DNA from: Chitinophagaceae bacterium UBA4857
Lineage (GTDB): Bacteria > Bacteroidota > Bacteroidia > Chitinophagales > Chitinophagaceae
Length of the DNA stretch: 48,103 bases
Assembly: GCA_002399735.1 (NCBI GenBank)
Contig: DHEF01000047.1
Span: forward strand, 1 to 48,103
Direction: 5' to 3'
In this document: positions 42,339-48,103 of the stretch, piece after piece
Layout: each line of letters begins with the position of its first letter
Position numbering within the stretch: position 1 is the first letter of the stretch
Notes under the pieces: generated by a model
What the model saw: the letters and a program-made list of their open reading frames with translations, nothing else
The model's database searches: none
Told to the model about the DNA's origin: nothing
Program-made: the position numbers and the translations under genes

Positions 42339-42833
42339 TTATTTTCTCTTCAATAAAGTTAACAGGCTGGTACCAATTGTAGTAAATATGGCACCGGTTA
42401 TCAAATATCCGAAAATTGATGATGATATTACGGCTGTTAGATAACCTTTTTTGGCGTTTGCCACCATGGTATCAATTTCTGCAGGCATTTTGTTTTTCTC
42501 TTTTATCAATGCTTCTTTGTAAGCCATTGCACTCTCTTCGGCAAATTCAGGATGCAATTGGTTAAAAATTCCTGTAAATATTACCATTACCAGGGTTACA
42601 ATAATAAAACATTTAAAGCCTTGCGTAAATGTGTCGCCAAACTTCCCTGTATAATCTTCTGATGTTGAAAAGTTCCATAATGTCCAGGCAATACCTGCTG
42701 CATACAATATATAAATAATATAGGGCAGGGCAGAATTGGCCGGTAATTTTTGCTGATAAATAACCAATGCAGCAATAACCATTGCTAAACCCGTAATACC
42801 ACCTTTAATAAGCGGAGTTAATTTTATATTCAT
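42339..42833 (-). CDS. DUF4199 membrane protein
   Basis: A 164-residue protein with four hydrophobic segments (about 13-25, 35-53, 75-92 and 132-158) and the family-like motifs GDTFTQGFKCFIIVTLVMV and FTGIFNQLHPEF. DUF4199 is a Bacteroidota family without known function. It sits between the dihydroorotase-like gene and the glycosyltransferase, an order I recognise from other Bacteroidota. Confidence 0.82.
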   Translation of the reverse strand: MNIKLTPLIKGGITGLAMVIAALVIYQQKLPANSALPYIIYILYAAGIAWTLWNFSTSEDYTGKFGDTFTQGFKCFIIVTLVMVIFTGIFNQLHPEFAEESAMAYKEALIKEKNKMPAEIDTMVANAKKGYLTAVISSSIFGYLITGAIFTTIGTSLLTLLKRK

Positions 42834-42875
42834 TCGTTTATTTAATCTTTATTCAATCGTCCGCACATTGTCCCA

Positions 42876-44138
42876 TTAGCTAATTACAACCTGTCCTTTA
42901 TTCACAATACCCACTACTTTACCCTTTAATTGCTTACCAATAAACGGTGAGTTTTTCGATTTTGAGCGGATGTCTTTTTCACTAACAGTCCATAGAGTTG
43001 CCGGATTAAACAAGGTTAATGAAGCAAAGGCTCCTTCCTGAATTGCGGGTAAGGTTTTGTTAAATAAGGTACGTGGTTGGCTGCTTAATAAACTAACCCA
43101 TTTTTCCTGCGGCACATTTGGTAAAACGGTATTTAAAACAGCATAAGCTGTTTCTAAACCAATCATACCATATTTTGCATATTCAAACTCCAGCACCTTG
43201 CTATCGTATTCATGCGGCAGGTGGTGTGTGGCAATACAATCTACCAAACCATTGCTAATTGCTTCCTGTATAGCCTGCTGATCCTTTTTAGTGCGTATGG
43301 GTGGGTTCACTTTCAGGTTGCTGTCATAACTCACAATATCGTTATCGTTAAAGTAAGCATGATACGGTGTTACCGAAACCGTAATGGCTAAGCCTTCTTG
43401 TTTAGCCGCAGCAATTAACGCCAACGATCTGGCAGATGCCACACCTGTAAAATGTAATTTAGATCCGGTGTATTTAGCCAGTTCTATATCACGGGCAACC
43501 ATTAACTCCTCGGCAATAGCCGGTTTGCCGGGTAAACCTAATTGTGTGGAAATAATGCCTTCATGCACCAAACCATGTGGTTGAATATTTTTATCGTCCG
43601 GTATTTGTATAACCGTACCATTAAAAGTTTTTACATATTGTAAAGCCTTTAGTAATAATCCCGATGATTGTATAGATTTTGTTCCGTCGCCAAAAGCAAT
43701 GGCACCACTGGCATACATATCATACATTTCCGCCAGCTCTTTACCCTCGGCATTTTGTGTAACGGCACCAATAGGGTGTATGGTTACTGCCAGTTGTTTG
43801 CTTTTTTGTACAATATATTCAATATTGGCCTTGTTATGCAAAGCTGGATTGGTATTGGGTATCACCATTACATCGGTATAGCCACCCGCAGCTGCAGCGG
43901 CAGCACCCGTTTCCAAGGTTTCCTTAAACTCGTAGCCGGGGTCGCCAAAACCGGCAAATACATCCATCCATCCGGCCGATACATGCAGGCCTTCCTGTTC
44001 AATTACTTCATCCGCTTCATGGCTTAAATTATCGCCAATAGCGTTAATAATACTGTTATCAATAAATATATCGGTAATCCGGCCGTTTAGGGGCGAGGAG
44101 GGGTCAACAATTGTCGCCTTTTTAATGAGTATTTTCAT
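42876..44138 (-). CDS. Dihydroorotase-like protein lacking metal ligands
   Basis: A 420-residue amidohydrolase-fold protein related to dihydroorotase. The usual metal motif DxHxH reads Asp59-Val-Phe61-Ala-Gly63 (MDVFAGFGDPG), so both His are gone. The VHAED-like segment reads IPDD, HVST is replaced (HFTGVASA), and ATDHAPH reads ATHHLPH. Overall length and the surrounding motifs are kept. It may be a non-catalytic paralogue, as in the PyrC-prime proteins that only scaffold aspartate transcarbamylase, so a separate active PyrC should exist elsewhere. Confidence 0.8.
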   Translation of the reverse strand: MKILIKKATIVDPSSPLNGRITDIFIDNSIINAIGDNLSHEADEVIEQEGLHVSAGWMDVFAGFGDPGYEFKETLETGAAAAAAGGYTDVMVIPNTNPALHNKANIEYIVQKSKQLAVTIHPIGAVTQNAEGKELAEMYDMYASGAIAFGDGTKSIQSSGLLLKALQYVKTFNGTVIQIPDDKNIQPHGLVHEGIISTQLGLPGKPAIAEELMVARDIELAKYTGSKLHFTGVASARSLALIAAAKQEGLAITVSVTPYHAYFNDNDIVSYDSNLKVNPPIRTKKDQQAIQEAISNGLVDCIATHHLPHEYDSKVLEFEYAKYGMIGLETAYAVLNTVLPNVPQEKWVSLLSSQPRTLFNKTLPAIQEGAFASLTLFNPATLWTVSEKDIRSKSKNSPFIGKQLKGKVVGIVNKGQVVIS

Positions 44139-44145
44139 TAAGGCG

Positions 44146-44176
44146 CAAAGTTAATGGTTGTTGGCCTTAAAAACAA
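44146..44176 (-). promoter_or_regulatory. Promoter of the dihydroorotase-like cluster
   Basis: TAACTTTG at 44153-44146 (a TAnnTTTG match) and TTG at 44176-44174 are separated by 20 bp. The -7 box ends 7 bp before the ATG at 44138, so the transcript would start close to the start codon. Confidence 0.7.
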
Positions 44177-44230
44177 TTTGGTAATTCGACAATTTGCCTA
44201 TGAGTGTATTGCCATATTGTAGGAAACGTA

Positions 44231-44314
44231 CACAATGCCCAATAGAATTGTTGCAGCACAAGTGAGTGACACAACCTAAGCCCAATCAAGGGAGGGACGC
44301 TGGTAACATAAAAA
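44231..44314 (+). repeat. Dispersed intergenic repeat
   Basis: ACAATGCCCAATAGAATTG, ACAAGTGAGTGACACAACC, CAATCAAGGGAGGGACGC and TGGTAACATAAAAA, upstream of the dihydroorotase-like gene. Confidence 0.85.
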
Positions 44315-44339
44315 TCTAACTTAAAACTCAATTTGGGGC

Positions 44340-44480
44340 TTTCACCAACACCAACTCCCGTCAGCTTCAGTTCCCGCTGTCCGTTACAAGTCCTCGGCCT
44401 TCCTGCGTCAGGCCTGTGGGCTTTTCACTTCCATCGGGCAGCCCGTCATCAGTATAACATTGTTCAGCAATGGAGGCTAT
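44340..44480. repeat. GC-rich non-coding island, possible structured repeat
   Basis: A locally GC-rich stretch in an AT-rich gap, with small palindromes: CCTG-ACG-CAGG, GGGC-T-GCCC and an AGGCCT self-complement. It looks like an unclassified repetitive or RNA-like element. The open frame in it is short and unconvincing. Confidence 0.4.
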
Positions 44481-44572
44481 CAGGTTTGTAAACTTTCCAT
44501 AAATGGTAAATAACAGCACAAAAAATTTCGTTAACTTGTCCGCTTTCAATCACAAAATTTACGGTAAATTTT

Positions 44573-47500
44573 ATGTCAAAATTATTAATGTTGTTGGTGG
44601 CCCTGGCTACCGGCGGTTCATTGTTAGCACAAGCCAATCCTAATTGGTTGCGTTACCCATCTATATCGCCTGATGGTAAAACCGTTGTGTTTACGTATAA
44701 AGGCGATTTATACACCGTGCCCAGCAGTGGCGGCAATGCCACAGCACTTACCATACACGAGGCGCATGATTTTATGCCGGTGTGGAGCCACGACAGTAAA
44801 AGCATTGCTTTTGCCAGTGACCGTTATGGCAATTTTGATGTATTTATTATTCCCGCAACAGGCGGTGAAGCTAAAAGAGTTACTTACCATTCGGCCCAGG
44901 AATATCCTTACACGTTTACAAAAGATAATAAGAGCGTAATTTTTGGTAGTGCCCGTTTAGATATTGCCAATAACCGTACTTATCCAACCGGTTCGCAACC
45001 GGAGTTGTATAGCGTTAGTGTAAATGGCGGCCGTGTAACCATGTTTTTACCTACACCTGCCGAGGATATAAAATTTAGCAGCAACGGTAATTTTATTTTG
45101 TATCACGATAAAAAAGGTGGCGAAAATAGCTGGCGCAAACACCATACATCGGCTATTACCCGTGATATTTGGAGTTACGATATTAAAGCAGGCAAACATA
45201 CCCGCATTACCAGCTTTAATGGAGAAGACCGCAGTCCGGTATTTGCAGGTGACGATAAAAGTTTTTACTATTTAAGTGAGCAAAGCGGCACTTTTAATAT
45301 TCACAAACAAGATATTAGTGGCGGAAAAACAGAACAAATTACGAGCTATAAAAAACACCCGGTAAGATTTTTAAGTGTTAGTAATGCCGGTGTATTATGT
45401 TATGGTTGGGATGGTGAAATTTATACGCACCAAAATGGTAAGGCACAAAAATTAAACGTAACCATTAACGCAGATGGCCGTAAAAATAACGAGGAGCTGG
45501 TACGAGTAAGCAGTGGCAGTGGTATGAGTGTAGCAGCCAACGGAAAAGAAATGGCCTTTATTTACCGCGGCGAAGTATTTGTAAACAGTATTGAAGGTGG
45601 CGTTACCAAACGTATTACCAACTCGCCCGGTATGGAAACATCGGTTAGTTTTTCTCCCGACAGTAAAGCCATTATTTACGCAGCAGAGCGTGATGGTAAA
45701 TGGCGCATTTTTGAATCACGCAAACAACGTGAGGATGAAACTTATTTTTATGCATCAACCTTAATAAAGGAAACAGCTATTATTGATAATAAACATGAGA
45801 ATACGCAACCCTTGTATTCACCCGATGGTAAAGAGATTGCGTATATTGAAAACCGCAACCTGCTAAAAATTTACAACATAGCCAGCAAACAAACCCGCAG
45901 CATATTAGGTGCCGAGCAAATGTTTGCTTCAGGTGAGGGGGGGCAGTATTTTCAATGGAGCCCTGATAGTAAATGGTTATTGTTTAACTACGATATTCCG
46001 GGCAATGCTTCCAGCGAAGTTGGGTTAGTATCAGCCGATGGAAAAGGGAAAGCGGTAAACCTAACACAAAGTGGTTTTAATGATACCCGTGCTAAATGGA
46101 TATTAAACGGCAATGCCATGATATGGTTTAGCAACCGAGATGGTTTACGTGGTGCTGCTATGGCCGGCGGTGCACAAACCGATGTATATGCTATGTTTTT
46201 TAATAAAGAAGCCTGGGAAAAATTTAACCTGAGCAAAGCCGATGCAGCTTTATTAAAAGAAAGAGAAGAGGCTAAAACAAAAGGCGATACTACCAAAAAG
46301 AAAGAGCCGAAAAAAGACAGTACCGTTGTAATAGATTTGGATGGTATTGAAACCCGCAAAGCTCGTTTAACCATTCATTCATCAGCTTTAGGCGATGCAT
46401 TGGTAAGTAAAGATGGTGAGACATTATACTATTTAGCCCGATTTGAAAAAGGCTATAATTTTTGGAGTACTAACCTGCGTACCAAAGAAACTAAAATGTT
46501 GATTCCGTTAGCAGGCAATGGTGGATCTATGGCCTGGGATAAAGACCAGAAAAATATATTTTTAAACAGTGGAGGTAGCATTATTAAAATTGATGCTGCC
46601 AGCAGCAAACAGGAGCGTGTAAGTATTAGCGGTGAAATGTTGGTTGATACCCGTGCTGAAAGAAACTTTTTGTTTGAGCATGTATGGGGCAAAACCAAAC
46701 GTACATTTTATACCGCCAGTTTTCATGGTGTAAACTGGGATAGTTATAAACCTGATTACGAAAAGTATTTACCATCTATTGGTAATAACTACGAGTTTTC
46801 TGAAATGTTGAGTGAATTATTAGGCGAGTTAAATGTATCGCACAGCGGTTCATCCTATTTCGCTTCTAATCCTGATGGCGATGCTACTGCTTCCTTAGGT
46901 GTATTTTATGATTATAACTATACCGGTAATGGTATAAAAGTTACCGAAGTAATAAAAGGTGGCCCGTTGGATAAAGCGGCTATTACTATTCAGCCGGGTT
47001 ATATTATTGAAGCTATTGATGGCGAAGTAATTACTGCCGATAAAGATTTGGCACAATACCTTAACCGCAAAGCGGGTAAAAACACACTTATTACCATTGT
47101 AAACGCTGGTAAGAAAGAAGATGTAATTATAAAACCTATTAGTATTGGCGAAGAGAATGGTTTATTATACCGCCGTTGGATTTTAAATAATCAGAAAGAA
47201 GTAGAAAAACTAAGCGGTGGTAAATTGGGTTACGTACATATACCGGGTATGAACGATGGTGCTTATCGTACTACTTACGAAGAAGTATTAGGTAAGTATT
47301 TTGATAAAGAAGGTTTAGTGGTCGACACTCGCTTTAATGGCGGTGGTGATTTAGTAGGCGACCTGGATATGTTTTTAAGCGGTAAAAAGTTTATGGACTA
47401 TGGTACCGACAAACACCACAATGGGTACGAGCCAAATTTTCGTTGGACAAAACCAAGTATATCTATTGTTAACGAAGCCAATTACAGCGACGGACATTGT

Positions 47501-47776
47501 TATGCCTACATGGTAAACCAGCAACAGATTAATAAGCTGGTAGGTATGCCGGTGCCGGGCACTTGTACCTTTGCCGGTTGGGAAGGTTTAATGGATACGG
47601 GTATACGTTGGGGTGCGCCACCGGTAGGTGTAAAAAACACCGAAGGTAAATTTTTAGAAAACCTGCAAACCGATCCGGATATTAAAGTAATGAATGAATA
47701 TGATAAAGTAATTAACGGTGTTGACCAACAATTGGAAACAGCCGTAAAAACTTTGTTGAGTGATTTGAAGAAATAG
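44573..47776 (+). CDS. Tricorn-type S41 protease
   Basis: A 1067-residue exported protein. A signal peptide (about 1-19, MSKLLMLLVALATGGSLLAQ) precedes two WD40/PD40-type beta-propellers (about 20-690), a PDZ domain (about 770-860) and a C-terminal S41 domain. The catalytic pair Ser756-His757 (LNVSHSG) corresponds to tricorn Ser745-His746, and the nucleophile is Ser972 in NEANYSDGHCY. It is likely a periplasmic peptidase that trims peptides. A Lys/Thr-rich insert (about 565-580) is unusual but in frame. Confidence 0.9.
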   Translation: MSKLLMLLVALATGGSLLAQANPNWLRYPSISPDGKTVVFTYKGDLYTVPSSGGNATALTIHEAHDFMPVWSHDSKSIAFASDRYGNFDVFIIPATGGEAKRVTYHSAQEYPYTFTKDNKSVIFGSARLDIANNRTYPTGSQPELYSVSVNGGRVTMFLPTPAEDIKFSSNGNFILYHDKKGGENSWRKHHTSAITRDIWSYDIKAGKHTRITSFNGEDRSPVFAGDDKSFYYLSEQSGTFNIHKQDISGGKTEQITSYKKHPVRFLSVSNAGVLCYGWDGEIYTHQNGKAQKLNVTINADGRKNNEELVRVSSGSGMSVAANGKEMAFIYRGEVFVNSIEGGVTKRITNSPGMETSVSFSPDSKAIIYAAERDGKWRIFESRKQREDETYFYASTLIKETAIIDNKHENTQPLYSPDGKEIAYIENRNLLKIYNIASKQTRSILGAEQMFASGEGGQYFQWSPDSKWLLFNYDIPGNASSEVGLVSADGKGKAVNLTQSGFNDTRAKWILNGNAMIWFSNRDGLRGAAMAGGAQTDVYAMFFNKEAWEKFNLSKADAALLKEREEAKTKGDTTKKKEPKKDSTVVIDLDGIETRKARLTIHSSALGDALVSKDGETLYYLARFEKGYNFWSTNLRTKETKMLIPLAGNGGSMAWDKDQKNIFLNSGGSIIKIDAASSKQERVSISGEMLVDTRAERNFLFEHVWGKTKRTFYTASFHGVNWDSYKPDYEKYLPSIGNNYEFSEMLSELLGELNVSHSGSSYFASNPDGDATASLGVFYDYNYTGNGIKVTEVIKGGPLDKAAITIQPGYIIEAIDGEVITADKDLAQYLNRKAGKNTLITIVNAGKKEDVIIKPISIGEENGLLYRRWILNNQKEVEKLSGGKLGYVHIPGMNDGAYRTTYEEVLGKYFDKEGLVVDTRFNGGGDLVGDLDMFLSGKKFMDYGTDKHHNGYEPNFRWTKPSISIVNEANYSDGHCYAYMVNQQQINKLVGMPVPGTCTFAGWEGLMDTGIRWGAPPVGVKNTEGKFLENLQTDPDIKVMNEYDKVINGVDQQLETAVKTLLSDLKK

Positions 47777-47819
47777 ATGTAAGACCTATAAGGTTTTTAA
47801 AACCTTATAGGTCTTACAT
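47777..47819. terminator. Perfect 21-bp inverted repeat after the tricorn gene
   Basis: Arms 47777-47797 and 47799-47819 are exact complements, ATGTAAGACCTATAAGG and so on, with a 1-nt centre. It starts right after the stop codon. Confidence 0.85.
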
Positions 47820-47854
47820 ACAAAAAGGCATACAATATTTGTATGCCTTTTTGT
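47820..47854. terminator. Second terminator hairpin
   Basis: ACAAAAAGGCATACAA and TTGTATGCCTTTTTGT form a perfect 16-bp stem with a 3-nt loop. The A-run and T-run make it work in both directions. Confidence 0.88.
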
Positions 47855-47862
47855 ATGTAATG

Positions 47863-47932
47863 GGCAGTATTGCTACTATCAGCTTTCGTTGTGTCATTCA
47901 CTTGTGCTGCAACAATTCTATTAGGCACTGGG
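47863..47932 (-). repeat. Dispersed intergenic repeat
   Basis: GTTGTGTCATTCACTTGTGC, CAACAATTCTATTAGGCAC and a degraded left end, after the tricorn terminators. Confidence 0.65.
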
Positions 47933-48103
47933 TAATACGCTGTTTATATTTTAAAAATATTATGCGTAAGTTTTTTTGTTATTGTTTATATATGACTTTT
48001 AAGTAATAAGTGGTGTAGTTAACTGAGCAATAAAAAATAAAACATTGCAACTTTCTTACATATACTTTTATGAATGTTGAAAAGCCTAAACTGCGATAAA
48101 ATA
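47933..48103. other. AT-rich end of window
   Basis: No gene is recognised. The region may be the promoter of a gene beyond the window; CTTTTATGAATGTTGAAAAG near 48066-48085 could be the start of an open frame cut by the window edge. Confidence 0.3.

Noticed and set aside
44367..44549. Minus-strand 60-codon open frame in the GC-rich island
   Set aside because: It crosses the island into AT-rich promoter DNA, has no domain and no conserved start.
1..48103. Prophage, insertion sequence, toxin-antitoxin or defence system
   Set aside because: No transposase, integrase, phage structural gene, or known defence gene was seen in any frame.

Overview
The window reads as chromosome of a Bacteroidota bacterium, most likely Chitinophagia/Chitinophagaceae-like (inference). 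The support is AT-rich DNA, promoter boxes of the TAnnTTTG type, little Shine-Dalgarno signal, a TonB-dependent receptor with a carboxypeptidase-regulatory-like N-domain, family proteins typical of the phylum (DUF3810, DUF4199, LptE-like, tricorn-type S41 peptidase), and the conserved order miaB / sigma-54 regulator / lptE / TPR protein / secG. No phage, insertion sequence, plasmid or CRISPR locus was seen. The intergenic DNA is crowded with a dispersed repeat family of about 70-100 bp (about 17 copies) plus other palindromic repeats.

Layout. 0.2-3.8 kb: a secreted multidomain GH43 glycosidase. 4.0-6.3 kb: cytochrome bd oxidase (cydAB). 6.5-9.8 kb: small genes: a SpoU rRNA/tRNA methyltransferase, two thioredoxin-fold proteins, a DUF1493/ACP-like protein and a small gene interrupted by an in-frame stop. 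9.9-17.2 kb (minus): a long run miaB, sigma-54 regulator, lptE, TPR protein, secG, mltG, brkB-like. 17.6-21.4 kb (minus): glycosyltransferase, VOC protein, and the yceD-rpmF-plsX lipid/ribosome cluster. 21.7-24.5 kb: DUF3810 metalloprotease-like protein, dCTP deaminase, 4'-phosphopantetheinyl transferase.

24.6-38.8 kb is the most interesting part: a complete assimilatory sulfate reduction locus. cysH (an APS-reductase type with CC and CxxC motifs), cysD, cysN, cobA, cysJ, cysI and a fusion of a siroheme-synthase N-domain to a TSUP (TauE/SafE) permease are followed by a TonB-dependent receptor, a tRNA-Cys and a TlpA-like thioredoxin protein. Together they activate sulfate to APS, reduce it to sulfite and then sulfide, and make the siroheme that CysI needs. 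Five copies of one palindrome, AGTCTAC-N7-GTAGACT, lie in front of cysH, cobA, the receptor (two copies) and the TlpA-like gene. Two of these transcription units also begin with tiny ORFs rich in cysteine codons (RCMCKQCAGCC at the end of the first, RCCCK in the second). The first overlaps a terminator-like hairpin. This looks like a sulfur regulon under two layers of control: an operator-binding regulator that is not encoded here, and a cysteine-codon leader peptide.

38.9-48.1 kb: an aldo/keto reductase with a His-to-Glu change in its tetrad, a DUF2130 nuclease-like coiled-coil protein, a conserved cluster (dihydroorotase-like protein lacking the metal ligands, DUF4199 protein, GT2 glycosyltransferase), and a tricorn-type periplasmic protease ending in strong terminators.
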